Shown here: positions 47,690 through 62,323 of the stretch, one piece after another
Numbering within the stretch: the first letter of the stretch is position 1
How the letters are laid out: each line of letters begins with the position of its first letter
Source: Littorina saxatilis
Taxonomy: Eukaryota; Mollusca; Gastropoda; Littorinimorpha; Littorinidae
Direction: 5' to 3'
Assembly (NCBI RefSeq): GCF_037325665.1
Contig: NC_090250.1
Location: 40,938,303-41,002,302, forward strand
DNA length: 64,000 bases
Made by a program: the position numbers and the translations under genes
Notes under the pieces: model-generated
The model's input: only the letters and a program-made list of their open reading frames with translations
What the model was told of the DNA's origin: nothing
The model's database searches: none

Positions 47690-50600
47690 GGGAGACAGAA
47701 GGACAAAATGAGCGGAGAGACAGACGGAGATAAAGAGAGAGAGAGAGAGGGGAGATAGAAAATAGAGCGAGAGAGAGAAAATGGGGTCGGGAGATAAGGA
47801 AACAACAAGGAGAGAGAAAGAAAGAGAAAAATAAAACAGCAACAGAAGAAAGAAGAGATTAAACAAGTCGCGTAAGGCGAAAATACAACATTTAGTCAAG
47901 TAGCTGTCGAACTCACAGAATGAAACTGAACGCAATGCAACGCAGCAAGACCGTATACTCGTAGCATCGTCAGTCCACCGCACACGGCAAAGGCAGTGAA
48001 ATTGACAAGAAGAGCGGGGTAGTACTTGCGCTGAGAAGGATAGCACGCTTTTCTGTACCTCTCTTCATTTTAACTTTCTGAGCGTGTTTTTAATCCAAAC
48101 ATATCATATCTATATGTTTTTGGAATCAGGAACCGACAAGGAATAAGATGAAGGTGTTTTTAAATTGATTTGGACAATTTAATTTTGATAATAATTTTTG
48201 TATTTTTAATTTTCAGAGCTTGTTTTTAATCCAAATATAACATATTTATATATTTTTGGAATCAGAAAATGATAAAGAATAAGATGTACGTAAATTTGGA
48301 TCGTTTTATAAAAAAAATATTTTTTTTACAATTTTCAGATTTTTAATGACAAAACTCACTCATTAGTTTTTAAGCCACCAAGCTGAAATGCAATACCAAA
48401 CCCCGGCCTTCGTCGAAGATTACTTGACCAAAATTTCAACCAATTTGGTTGAAAAATGAGAGCGTGACAGTGCCGCCTCAACTTTCACGAAAAGCCGGAT
48501 ATGACGTCATCAAAGACATTTATCAAAAAAATGAAAAAAACGTATGGGGATTTCATACCCAGGAACTTTCATGTCAAATTTCATAAAGATCGGTCCAGTA
48601 GTTTAGTCTGAATCGCTCTACACACACACACAGACAGACAGACACACACACACACACACACACACATACACCACGACCCTCGTCTCGATTCCCCCCTCTA
48701 CGTTAAAATATTTAGTCAAAACTTGACTAAATATAAAAAGGAGAGAGGGACAGATGTCTTACAGTTGGCGGTCTTGCTAGCAACGGACGTGAGCTGAGCG
48801 GTGGTGGACAGGGCCTGGGGGATGAGACTGAGCGTGGAGATCTGACCTTGCGAAGTCTGGATCACGCTCAGCGGTTGTCCCCCCTTGCCCCCCAGCTGCA
48901 GCAGTGGCTTTCCGCTCAGGCGTACAGGCTTGCCTCCCACCATGGGCTGAACAATGCTGCCACCTGCACAACATTTTGTTCCAGGTAGGTTTAATACATT
49001 GTAAAGCACTGAACTGAGCTACTCTTTGCTGTATAATTCTTTACAGGTTATATGCACTGAAGTACTCTTGCTGAATAACTCTTTTCACATTATCTGCTTT
49101 GAGTAGGATTAGTCAATGAGACAACTGAGTCAAGAAGTCAGTGAGACTTACAAGTGCCTTTTGTAAAATTGAAAATGAAACAATTTCCCATATATTTTGG
49201 TACTGCCCGCTTAGTCGGAAATTTTGGACTGATTTGAAAGATTTGTTAAACAGAAGTGGTATTTACCGCGCAAATGTTCATTTTACAGAAGAATTTATTT
49301 TGTTTGGGTGTATGAACAATGTTAAGGTAGATGTGGTTTTGGATTTTATCATTTTGTTTGCAAAGTTTTATATTTATAAGAGTAAGTTACAAGAGACAAG
49401 GCCACTGTTAGAAATATTTTTAAGAAATTTGAAATACAGATTTGAAATAGAAAAATATTCCAGTTTCAATTCTGGTAACATTACCAAATTTGTAGAATTA
49501 TGGTCCCCATATGAAGAGTTGGTTAGGTAGTACGCTAGGTTGTGCAGAGATGTGATGATTTGCGTATATATATGTGTTTTTGCTTTGATTTTTGTTTGTT
49601 TGTTTTTTGTTCTTTGTTTTTTTGTTTGACGGTATTATTAACTGACTGTATTAGTATTAAGCAGGTAATACGTCCATAATTGTCAAGTACTGTAATCTGC
49701 ATGTTATGTTAAGCTCCGGCCTTACTTGTATGCGAACGGATGTTATATGTCCGTCTGTCTGTTATGTCCTAATGTTGTATATATATATATATGTCTTGTA
49801 TACTTGCCATTTACATATTTATTACAAATGTTGATGGATGAATGATGATACATTGTAGACGGATGCATGTTATTGATTAAAAGCCCCACAATGATGTGCT
49901 TGGCAAGACAACAACAACAACAAAAAAACCCAAAAAAAATTAATAATAATAATAAGTCACAACAAGGCATGGAAAGACTGCTCCTTCATTCTCCCCTCCA
50001 ATTGATTTACCACGCATGGTTTTCTCAAAATGCACAAACAAAAATGGTAAAAGTACTTTTGTACTGCCAAGCCCAAATCATGCCTGGAATGTTAAGATCA
50101 ATGAATCAACAAACCTAACACTCCCACAACTAGTACTCCCAAAATACGAAACCATCATTATTCACAAGAATATGCCTGTAAAAGAAAAACTGAAGCAACA
50201 GCAGACCTTGTATTTTCAGCGTAGTGCCTCGCTGCTGCCCCGTCACCTGAGCCAAGCTCCCGGTAGGAAGGTTGCCGACAGAGACGACCTGCTGACCTCC
50301 TGCCACCTGCTGCACCAGGCGTGTGATCATGGCATTGTCAGCGGTGCCGGTGACCACCACACCCGCACTACCTATGCCGGACGTCTGGGCCAGAGTGACC
50401 AGCTTGCCTGTGGGGGGAGGGGTGGCGACAGTAACGGTCGTGGGGGTGGAGGAACGGGAGCCAGGGTCCTGGGTGAGGATGATGGGGGACTGTCTGGCTG
50501 CAGGGGAATTTCCCCCCACTTTGCTGCCGGGTGTCAGGCCCTGCTTGGTGACAGTGACCACAGGGGGTTTGGTCCCGGTGAGAGGGGAGGCAGCCTTCAA

Positions 50601-53600
50601 AAATAAGACAAGATTCTTTATGGTTTACACAATACATATAATGCATGGAAAAGTGTTGGTAAGCTGCTCTTATATAAACTGTTATAGTCAAGAAGAAAAT
50701 ATAACAAGTGTTCAATATATTCATACTGATCAGTCACTCTGTTCAAACAGAATAAGAAGCTAAGAGTACTAACCAACAACAACAAACACAAAACACACAA
50801 ATCAATACTGGACGTTTTCATCCAAATTTTGACATGAATTACAGGATCAACAAACATTTCTCTATTTCTCCCTAGAATATTACTTGAGTTGCAAAGTGCT
50901 TTTACTTTGAACCAAAAGAACACCAACGAAGAAAGACAACAGGCGGGAAAAAAAACCTCTAAATTTAATAATAAAAAACATGTCCTCAGTGAAGAAAGTG
51001 GCTATTGCTTCCACTCCGACACGTTGATATTTGTCTGCCTCAAACCAATTTTTCACATAGTTTACAAAGGCTGGGACAGTAGGTTCTCTCCCTTGTAATT
51101 TTGCCAAAAAGATCATGTATTTAGCAATCAAAATCATTGAATCCAAAATTCTGTCTGAATACCAATTTATTTTTACACCACATATAATTTAGCTCTAACG
51201 AGAACTGCGCTCCAGGATTTTTTTTATGAGTACTTGGTCTTTTGCTTGTGTGTACACACAAAGGGGAATAAGGCCCTCGCAACTCTGCATATACAAGTTG
51301 ACCTTGGAGATCAGAAAAATGTCCACCCTTAATCGACAAGGCGCAGCCAGGATTCAAAGCCTGAACCTCCTACACCCAAGATCGATGCACCAACCAATAG
51401 GCTACGCACCCGTCTACAAACACATCAATTCTAGGCCTTCACACACAAAACATCCACATATCACAGTTAAGACAGTACATTATGCACAAGTAATACAAAC
51501 AAACATAACCAATAAAACTTGTACCTTGCCAAGCCCCGCCAGCAGTGACCCGTTGTGAGCGACACCTCCTAGCCCCGTGCTTTGTGCGCGTGACCCCAGC
51601 AAACTGGCCGCAGCACTCGCCGTCACACTGACCACTGGAGTGCGACTCTTGCTGACCGAGGCATGCTGGGACTTGGCCGAAGCCTTGCGACTGGGGGTGG
51701 CGATGGAGGGTGTGGCAGTGGGTGCAGGGATTGTGGTGGAGGCGGCTGCTGCTGTAGCGGCTGCTGCAGCTGCTGCAGCTGCTGCTGCTGACCTGGCTGC
51801 TGCTGCCTGCTTGGCCTTTGAGCTGCGAGCCTGACAACATGAACATTTCAAGTGGTTAGAGTATTCTCCCTTCCTCTTTTTAAAAAAAAATAATTTTGGG
51901 ACTACAGTGGAACACCCCTTTTAAGATTTAAAGGTGGTCGTCTACATTTTTGCTTTTTTTCAATAATCTTATGGTTAGATTTCGATACAAAGTTATGTCA
52001 AATGATGAATGAACCATGGGGAAAAAAGTTATAGAAAAAAAAATATGTGTAAAAAAAGATTCCAATATTTTGTTTTCTGTTTGCTGAGAACATGTGCTTT
52101 GCCTAAAAATACTGACCAATCAAATTCATGTCACTATGCTTATAGCCACGCCCAAACAAGTCCAGCAACAGTTTGACACTGGAGCGCTGTCCACGCTTTT
52201 TTTTAAACGCACGAAATTTGAGAGGAGTTTTGCGCTTGGCATTTTCCAAATAAGGATATCCTACTACATGTATGAGTACTACGCTGGAATACTACAATGA
52301 ATTTTCAAACGGCTTCACTGGCTTCGTCTTTCCTGATCGAAAGGGGGTGTATTGTTGATATTTGTAGATAATAGACTCTGCATTTTAATGGTCAAATGGC
52401 GATTTCGGTATAAAAATGTAGACAAGGACCTTTAAAAAAAAAGATAAAAAAAGAGAAAATTAGGTCTTTACTGCGAGACTCCAAAAATGATGGTAAATTT
52501 ACAGATGTAATGAACAAAAAATATGGAAAACTATTTCCTTAGAAAATAATCGAAGCAATAGTGAACAGCACACACTTACCTGTGATGCAGGTGATGCCTC
52601 GCTCAAGGTTTTGGCCGACTGTCCCACTGGTGATGAGGTCCCCATAAGGGAGGTAATGCTGTCCATTTTGAGCTCTCCACTGTTGGAGGCAGCCGCGGCC
52701 ATGTTCTGAGCCAGCGCTGCCTTCACCGATGCTGTTGTGGACTGTGACATGTGGTCCTTGATCTATGAATAGTGCAAAAAACAATACATTAAAAAAATGG
52801 AAGCATATCATCAAACGATATCGTATATTGGCCATTGCTGTAACTGAGGACATTATCATTGAATCATAACTTTATCATCACATTTTAATTATTCCATCTC
52901 TTTGTGTGCCTTGTGATAACAATATCTGAAATAAACCCATGTAATAATCGATAATAATAAATCCATATGCACATACATGTATAAACATAGTAATCGCTTC
53001 AAGAAAATCTGCGCTAAACTGGACTCAGTTACTAACCGAAGTAAAAAGTCAATGAAACCCAAATATTTATTTCACTGCATTCTGTTCTTGAGAACTTGTT
53101 TTGCTTGTTTGTTTGCTTAACGCCCAGCCGACCACGACGGGCCATATCAGGGCGGTGCTGCTTTGACATATAACGTGCGCCACACACAAGACAGAAGTTG
53201 CAGCACAGGCTTCATGTCTCACCCAGTCACATTATTCTGACACCGGACTAACCAGTCCTAGCACTAACCCCATAATGCCAGACGCCAGGCGGAGCAGCCA
53301 CTAGATTGCCAATTTTAAAGTCTTTGGTATGACCCGGCCGGGGTTCGAACCCACGACCTCCCGATCACGGGGCGGACGCCTTACCACTAGGCCAACCGTG
53401 CCGATTGTTCTTGAGAAGCAGACAGACTTTCCACCTGTAAAACAAACCTAACATCAGTATTCTAACATTGTTAACATTCACTGCTAAAAAAACAAAAGAT
53501 GAAACAACCCCGCCTTTCTTCTTTTCCTTGAGAGTTTGTGATTCTGCGGCCAGCTAAGAGTTCTAAGAGGTAGAAAGCGTTACCGTAGAGTGACAAAGAC

Positions 53601-53678
53601 TCACTGCCTTTGAGGTCTTGGGGCGCTGTAGAGACTTCTTGGCTTTGGCTGCAGCTCCCTGCGCCTGGTGGATCCGCT
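45100..53678 (-). CDS. NFRKB: NFRKB exons: low-complexity C-terminal half
   Basis: Eight exons from 53678 down to 45100 encode FERIHQAQGAAAKAKKSLQ, then Ala-, Ser/Thr-, Gly- and Gln-rich sequence containing TTVTVATPPPTGKLVTLAQ, VVTQLAPGISLRPG and RTVLSQQGLKPGQATILI, and end in SDTSNTDSQT before TAG at 45102-45100. Human NFRKB has a similar biased C-terminus, so exon calls rest on splice sites and phase more than on homology. Confidence 0.85.
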
Positions 53679-56600
53679 CTGAAAACCACAGCAACAACGC
53701 CTCAGTTAAAGTGTACAACCACAGCAACAACGTCTCAGTTAAAGTGTACAACCACAGCAATAGCTCAGTTAGTGTGGACAGACAACTCCACTTGAATCCA
53801 GTCACAACAGGCAAATAGAACTTTAGGCTCTTGATTAACAAAAACAACTTTCTTGTCTCTGGTCATTTCCTCCTTTCTCTCCTGGTAAACACAACCTACA
53901 CAAAAGATAATTTAACAATAAATATAAAACTCTGATCTTTCCTTGAATGCCTCACAAAAAATACCAGAAATAACTACATTTTATCATCTCGGTAGATGTT
54001 ACCAAATAGATGAATCAACAAACAAAAATATCCTTGAAGCCAAGAAGCCAGCCTCACCAAACTCCTCCTCTGTGCGGCTGCGATGGAGGTAGATCCAGAG
54101 TTTGGAGTTGACGTCGTACTTGACACATGGATCTTTCTCAGAGTGCAGACGATCCAGGGCTCCACTAACCACTGTGTTAATCTGTTACAAAACGTAAAAC
54201 TTCCTGTGTCCAATCCCCACAACACGTGACCTAGCAACAGCCACTCACTGATCTGATAACAAGAATGTTAAATCCCTTCTCACACAAAATTCTCACATGC
54301 AAAAACCATGGGGGCAAGACCCCCCTTTTTTTGGTCCCAGAGAGAGCGACAGATTCAAAACCACCCTTTGAAATTAGAAAAAATGACGGATTGGAAGTTT
54401 AAAGACAAACCAAGTTAACAAGGTGTCCTTTATTGGGAGATGTCTTCTCATCTGAGGGGTTTAACATTTCTGGTACCACTGTATTATCAGGCTTTCAAAA
54501 TAGCATTTTCCAAAGGTTAATTATTTGTAACGAACTATGAGAAGCAATAGTTTACACACCTGAGTGTCAGTGACACCTGGAGCGAGAAATTGTGAGTCCT
54601 TGAGCAGTTCACAGATGTCTCCTCTCGTTCCTTCTCCGTTTGGCAGCCTTGCCGCTGCGTCTCTCACTGAAATCCCAGCACAGCTCATGCCCTTAGCTTT
54701 CTTTCTTTATTTATTTGGTGTTTAACGTTGTTTTCAACCACGAAGGTTATATCGCGACGGGGAAAAGGGGGGAGATGGGATAGAGCCACTTGTTAATTGT
54801 TTCTTGTTCACAAAAGCACTAATCAAAAAATTGCTCCAGGGGCTTGCAACGTAGTACAATGTATTACCTTACTGGGAGAATGCAAGTTTCCAGTACAAAG
54901 GACTTAACATTTCTTACATACTGCTTGACTAAAATCTTTACAAACATCGACTATATTCTATACAAGAAACACTTAACACGGGTAAAAGGAGAAACAGAAT
55001 CCGTTAGTCGCCTCTTTCGACATGCTGGGGATCATCGGGTAAATTCTTCCCCCTAACCCGCGGGGAGTATGCCCTTAGCTGCTTATCGACTAATAACAGA
55101 ATGTGGGTAGTAACATACAATTATCTAACCCCAATGGTGCAGACACTGTAAGGCTCACCACAAAACAAGTAACTTGTACGATCTGAAAAATGAACAGGGC
55201 ATGACATCTTGACCTGCCCATAGACCAAATGGCCTGGGCCGCCAACTCGTCACGTGACCCTTCGAGGTTACGACGCTCGACTTTCAGGGGTGCTTAGCGT
55301 CCGGTTTGAAAGGCGAGCGATTCGAAGACAGTGAAAAGAAAGCACGCTCCAGTTATTTGTGACAATGGGAGGTGACAATGAACTGGATTTTCCAAAACTC
55401 CAAACTAAACTTAACAAAACTCATCGAAAAACATGTTCCATATATGCACTTTAGCTGAGTTTATTTCAGCATTTTCAGAACTTACCTCGGCAACTTCGTC
55501 CATGTTTACAATCGACACCGGATATGACATCCCCCTGATTTCTGAAAGGCCATGTAAGCGTAGGTTCCTAAATGCGAGAGGCCGCTACCTCATAATAGAG
55601 AGAAAGAGCGGAGAGAGAGCTAGTTGGCGGTCCAGGATAAATGGTCTATGACCTGCCCAAACTGACAGAAGCCTTTACACAGGCTGGGGAACTGTGACTT
55701 GTAAAATAGCCAGAAACTGACCTGCGAGAGCAAAATAACAAAGAAATCCTGGGCCTGCATCTCTGCTTAATCATACCTCTGGAGCTCATGAAAATCTGAT
55801 TTCAGCAAAAGTGTGAAGATTCTCCTGTGAGTTGAAGCAATATAAAAGCGCTTTATTGCATTCCCTTTCAAGATCCAGGCTGTGATTCATGGTATTCCTT
55901 CCCATTTTGTGGTCTACTTCACCTGCACAGTTTGTTTCAGATGCTTTTGGAACCAGACCCAAATATTTTCCGCGACTGGCTTCAAATCAGATCTGTTCCA
56001 ACCAAAACATTCTTCTCTGTTTTCTGACATTGTGTACCCTCCCTCCTACCCTCCCTCCCTCCCAACAGTCAGTTCACACTGATCTGAGGCACTCACCAAG
56101 AGTGAGAATGGTGACAAACGCGGGGCGATCAGAAACCAGCAGGTTGTGTTCCCTGGCCTTGGTGACAGCATTCTCCTTGTTGTAGACACCCTTCACTGGT
56201 CCCACCACCGAGTCGTAGCCATGGAGATGGTACGTGAAGGCACGGTGTGGATTGTCAAACCGTCGGTGTTCCTGAACATCAAGACAACAGTCTGAGTTAC
56301 AATGCCCCAAGGATGAAACTCACTTCATGAGCAAGAGCGCCCGGCCCATGAGATGAAACTCACATCCACATAAACACTAACATGTTAACGCTTTAAGTTC
56401 TGTTTCTGGTAGCAGAGAACACAAATTTATTCCACTCTAAATTTGATTTAGGAAAAAATGAGGGAATAAAAGACAAGACAAAGTCAGAAAATTCACTATT
56501 ATTTCATCAATGACTTACCTGTTCTTGGTAAAGGGCTTTTTCTGCTGTTGTAGTTGGCCGAACCACGAAATTTGTTTTTCTGTAAACAAGATTGCAACAG

Positions 56601-57283
56601 TTTTTATGCACACATGAGGGCAAAACAACATAAATACATAATTTAAGAAAAATCCACCCCAAAAAGAATTTGTTTTCTCTTTACAAATGAGTGCAAAGAG
56701 TTTTCCATAAAAAATGAGGCCAAGTAAAACACTTCTAAAACACATCAGACAAGAACGAAAAAACAAAAGAGCTAACAAGAACAATTCCAGTAACTTGTAC
56801 AAAACATTTCTGCATTCTAAACTTGTTCATCTCTACTATCATGTCCAATCTGAAACATCATGTGATTTCCTCACCCCCTGAAGCCCTAAAACTGTATCAA
56901 TAACAGATGGCAATCAACAACAATTAATAATTATTAGCAACTGTGTCATAGGACAAAACTTACGTTCTAACAGGCGGCGGAGAGCCCTGACTGCTGCTCA
57001 GACCGTCGACAGGCGCTGTGCTTCTGTGCTTCAGCCAGTGTCGAGACAGGGGAGACAACTGAGGGTTGGCGTCTCTCCCTGCCCCTATCCATTTCCACTG
57101 CTGGGCCCTTTCCTTGTAGTCCAGAAAGGGTACAAAGTTCTCAACGCTCAGACCTGGGGGAAAAAAAAAGAGAAAAAAGAAAACAGTTATGCCTTGTTGT
57201 TCTGTTTTATGTATCTTTGACTGCTCAGTACAGTGGGAGGATAAAATATACTGTTTAAGCATGCATAAACAAAAGCAGTTGAA

Positions 57284-57338
<55 letters not shown>

Positions 57339-60300
57339 ACACGCACACACACACATATACACACACACACACACACATATACGCACACACACACGCACGC
57401 ACACACACACTCCAGTGTTTGTAACTGTATCCCAAGGAAGCATCAAAACAAACCACACAACCCTGGTTGCTTTACCAGAAGAATGTGCATCACTGACACA
57501 TTGGTTACTTGATCTTGTAGTGGTATCTGCGCCTCCTTCAAAAGCAAATCAGTTACTCTGTAAAGTTATGTGACCACTGAACAAATGCTTTTAATAATAC
57601 TTCCCGAACCAATAGTCATACTGTAGGCAGCATCTGCATAGCCAAGAACTTGGAAAAGGAGGAATAACAAGAACAAACACACAATGCACTATAAATTAAA
57701 CACAAATTTAATCCAAAAATGTTTTTAACAAATCAAGCTGTTGCTTCTTCCAGAAAACAACATGATACAATAATTGTAAAAAGAACAGCACAAACCTAAA
57801 ACATCCCCTGAGAGAAACTTGAGCGCAGAGACGACACATTCGACCCAGTTCTGCTGGAAGTGAACCCAGGAGTTGAGAGCACTGGCCGGAGATTCTTGCC
57901 ACTCCCGCACCCGCTCCTCCAGCTGCACACACACACACCAGGAATTGACAGTGGTGAGAATGTAAAAACAAATATAGCATGTCATATGTAGTGTTATTAT
58001 ATGTTATTTGTATTTTTGCCCAAAATATGACATTTTACATGGATCGAGACAGTCAGTGGTCCTCCGAGACTGCGCAAGCGATCGAGGTGAACAATGACTG
58101 TCGAGATCTGTGTAAAATGTCATATTTGGGGCAAAAATACAAATAGCATGTATGTATCCATCAATTTTAGACAGAATTCCTTTTCTATTTTACAACCAAA
58201 CTCGCACAAACATGCACTCGCATATAGTCTCGGCTAGCCGTCTACATATGAGTTTTTGTCGGACTCTGACGTCATATGGCTCAAAGAAGGGACATTCAAG
58301 GTTCAATTGATACATTCATTGTTGTTAAAGTATCATCTTCAAGGATGTCTCTTGCTGACCTTGGCCAGATACACTATTCTGTTAGGCGAGTCAGATGTGA
58401 CATGCCATGCCGTGGTACAGCCATTAAATCCCTCCAGTGCCATACTACTACAGTACACTATGCTCAACTGCACTGGAGTATGCTTCACCCACTCCTCCAC
58501 ATACACGCGCATCTCTAAATGTGTAAATTCATCACGAAGTAAATACAGTGTCCTGCATCAGATAGTCTCTATAAAAAAAGTTATCTTTGCATCCTGAGAT
58601 TCCTCTTCTCATTTACTTGTTCCATTCCAAACCCTCATTACTCCCCCCCCCCCCCTCCCCCCACCCACAGCAATAACCCCCTCACTTTTAACATACCCAT
58701 CCCAGTTTTCCTCCATCTGTTGACACTGTATGACAGCCCGCTTACCTTTGCAGTGGTGGCCTTGGTGTCGGGGAAATCACAGATAATATCACGCAGAAGG
58801 CTGAAGAAATTGTCGGCCTGGCCCATCGTCAGTCGTTGTGGTAATGTGCTGTAATGGATAAAGTTTCAATTAAAGTCTCAATCACTTCCCTCAAAGGGTT
58901 TTGAACTTTCAAAGGCCAGGCGGCATCCACATCAACATTGTGTTCTACAGGTACCCCCTAACTTCAACAACTGCCATAGTATCACTGGAATTCCCCTTGT
59001 AAGACACCCAACTAAGACCTCCCCCGTTTAAAAAAAAAATTTTATTTGGTTTTTTAACGTCGTTTTCAAGCACGAAGGTTATATCACGACGGGGAAAGGG
59101 GGGAGATGGGATAGAGCCACTTGTCAATTGTTTCTTGTTCACAAAAGCACTAATCAAAAATTTGCTCCAGGGGCTTGCAACGTAGTACAATGTATTACCT
59201 TACTGGGAGAATGCAAGTTTCCAGTACAAAAGACTTAACATTTCTTACATACTGCTTGACTAAAATCTTTACAAAAATTGACTATATTCTATACAAGAAA
59301 CACTTAAACAAGGGTAAAAGGAGAAACAGAATCCGTTAGTCGCCTCTTACGACATGCTGGGGAGCATCGGGTCAATTCTTTCCCCTAACCCGCGGGGGGT
59401 CTCCCCCGTTTTAAGAACTTGCTTTTTCAGATTTTCTGTTCATACCCTCTGTGAGTTTACTTTTGTTTTTAAAACTCCCTTCCCTTTAAGACCCGATTTC
59501 CATAGAATTTTGGAGGGTCTTCAAAGGAGGATTCCATTTTATCAGTAGAGTATTAAAATGTCAACACAAATCATGAAGCTATTCCCCCTCGGCACACACC
59601 CAAAGTCAAAATAATAGAATGGTGGGTGGAGGGGGGCCTGGCCTGTTTATCTACTCTCATCAGATCCTTGCCTAACAAAACGAAACACACTCAAGACTGT
59701 CCATCAAGAAGACTCACTCAGGCAGAGGGAAGTCAGGCACACCATCGTCATCACGATGAGTCAAGAGGTCAGAATGGACGTCCAGGTTGGCAGAAGTGGG
59801 TTGCAAGGATAACGGCCCCTCCCCCACCTCCGCAGGCTCAACCTTCACCGTGGTGACTTTGCGCTTCAGCTTCTTCTCGCCCTTCTCACGAACACGTTGC
59901 TTCTTCTTGGCTGCTGGGGTGGCTTGTGAACCCACTTCTGGCCCTGCCTCTCCATTGGTGGCTGTCGATATCAAACACAAATTAATTACATAAAATCTTC
60001 ACGTAGGAGTAAGACAACTCTACAAGCTTCAGCACAGAAAATAGCAGAAAGAACAGTACCTGACAGCAATTTTGAAAGATTTCTCTACAATTATTTCTCT
60101 TTTGCTGTGCCTCAGTTTCTTTCCATTCTCTGAAATTATCTCTCTTGTGCTGAGCCTGAGCTTCTATCCTTTTTTTCTCTCCATATGAACGAAAAGGTGG
60201 GGGGAGGGGGATGTGGCCTCTTTATCTACTCTGCAAAGATCCTTGCCCAACAACAACAAAAACACTGAATCCCAAGTTTGAAATAGCAAAATAGGTCAAA

Positions 60301-62259
60301 CATAAACATGGAATATCTGCTAAACTAAAAGTAGCAATATTTGTCTTTTGGTACTTTACTACTTATTAACGTTCGTAATTCTCATTAAAGAATTCGAAAT
60401 ACTGCTGAAGGGGTTGAGCTAGACCACTCATAGCCATAATAGGTTACCCTTTAATGGGCACCAACTCATAAATCCAATAAAGTGCTACCCGTGGCGAGAG
60501 GACACCCTTAGGATTTGTTCAAATTGTCCCTGCATTGCAGATGTATTTTCATGGCAGGTACATCCTAGGAAGGTGAATTGAAAATGGGACAGTAGGCGTC
60601 ACTTCCTTGGATGTGCCATCTTATAGTTGGTACCACTGTACACCACAGGCGATGCTTGCATAAGTTAGTAATCAGTCATTCAGCATTTTTGAACAACAGG
60701 TAGTGGTGCTTGAATCTGACCCCATCAGCCAAAACAACAGTTGTACACACTTGTCATTTCATTTTCACTATGCAAACATTCCAACCATTTTCACTCCATT
60801 AAAAACACTTAAGTTGTACATGCCTGCAACAATTTTGTTGGCCTTCTTGCTGGCCTGGCAGCGACTGAGGATGTCCTGTAACGTGATGTCTGCGGTGTCC
60901 AACTCGGGTATACCCTGTACATATTGCACTGACTTTGTCATACAACTCCATCTTGACAGTGTAAAGTCAAGCAACAGATAGTAAGCATGATAGAGAAGTC
61001 AATAGGAAAAAAACTCCCAAATATCTTTTGAATCATAGATAGCATCAAAAACTGTTTCCTCGAAGAGCAACATTTGACAAAAATATGTCAATTTTTTTCT
61101 TTCTGGCTCTCCACATGCATTTTAAAATGTTTTGTTCAACAAAAAGTTATATGCCTAGTACCCGCCACTCACATAGCAACCCATCAGATTGAAGATTAAG
61201 CATCAGTAAGATTTAAAACAAAAAATAAACTCTGATGTCTTTCATTTTGGACTCACAGGATCTTCCACCTTGCGCCGCTTATGTCTCTTCAACATCTGCC
61301 GGTAATGTTCATCTGTGATCTCCACAGGACTCAGCGCTCGCGGCCTTTTTACACTGTCGGTACCTGCACAAATACAGTCGTTACAAACATAATGTTAAAA
61401 CATGAATGTTTAATGTCAATTTTTAAAAAAGTGTTTGGAATGAAGCGCCATATTAGAGAAAAATCTGCTGGAAACAAAATGGTGTCTGCTTCCTAGACTG
61501 TTACTTCTCCAACTATGCTGAATTTGTCATGCTATCTCAGTAATGTTTGACATTTTGAACCATGCTCTAAAATCACAGTAATCGCAAGATAGGACTAGAT
61601 CAGTTTCTTGCGAGTGGAATTGGACAAAATGAAACCAAATACAATTTGCCATAATTGTCTTACGTAATTTTGTACATGGAGAGACTCTCGATGACATATG
61701 CACACTTGCATTGCATTCTGGGACAATAAAGCAACATGGCCAACAGCACATGATGTTTTGCAAAACCTCATGATAATTCAGTAATCTTGCATAGCCGGCC
61801 AAGTCTACCCCATAAGCGATATGCACCTGAGATGTCCCCGTTGAGGATGGAGGGTTTGTTGGCAAAGGTGGCCACAACACTGGGAGTGGTGGGTTCCGGG
61901 GAGGGGATGGGGCCCAGTGATCTGTGCAGCTGTCGCTTGCTTCTCTGCACAGGATCTGAACAGCCAACAGGAAAAACACAATGTTATAACAGAGAGATAG
62001 AGAGAACAAGAACAAGAACAATTCTTTATTTAACGAGGGTAATAGAGTAAGCAGTGATCTGCTTTTTTACATCTGGCCCTCGCCCTAAAGAGGGACTAGT
62101 CTAAAATTGCTAAAGAATAAGCAAGTAAAGAAAACTACTGCTACATGATTAAAATAAAATGAAAGTAAGAAGATATCATCAATTTACATACAATACATTA
62201 CTTAAATGAAAAATGTAAGTTCATTTGACATGAGTTAAGAATTATAGAGTAGATTGCAC

Positions 62260-62323
<64 letters not shown>

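Noticed and set aside
49141-49530. Independent plus-strand gene inside NFRKB
   Set aside because: The HIFWYCP motif and 3' tail mark it as a LINE ORF2 end.
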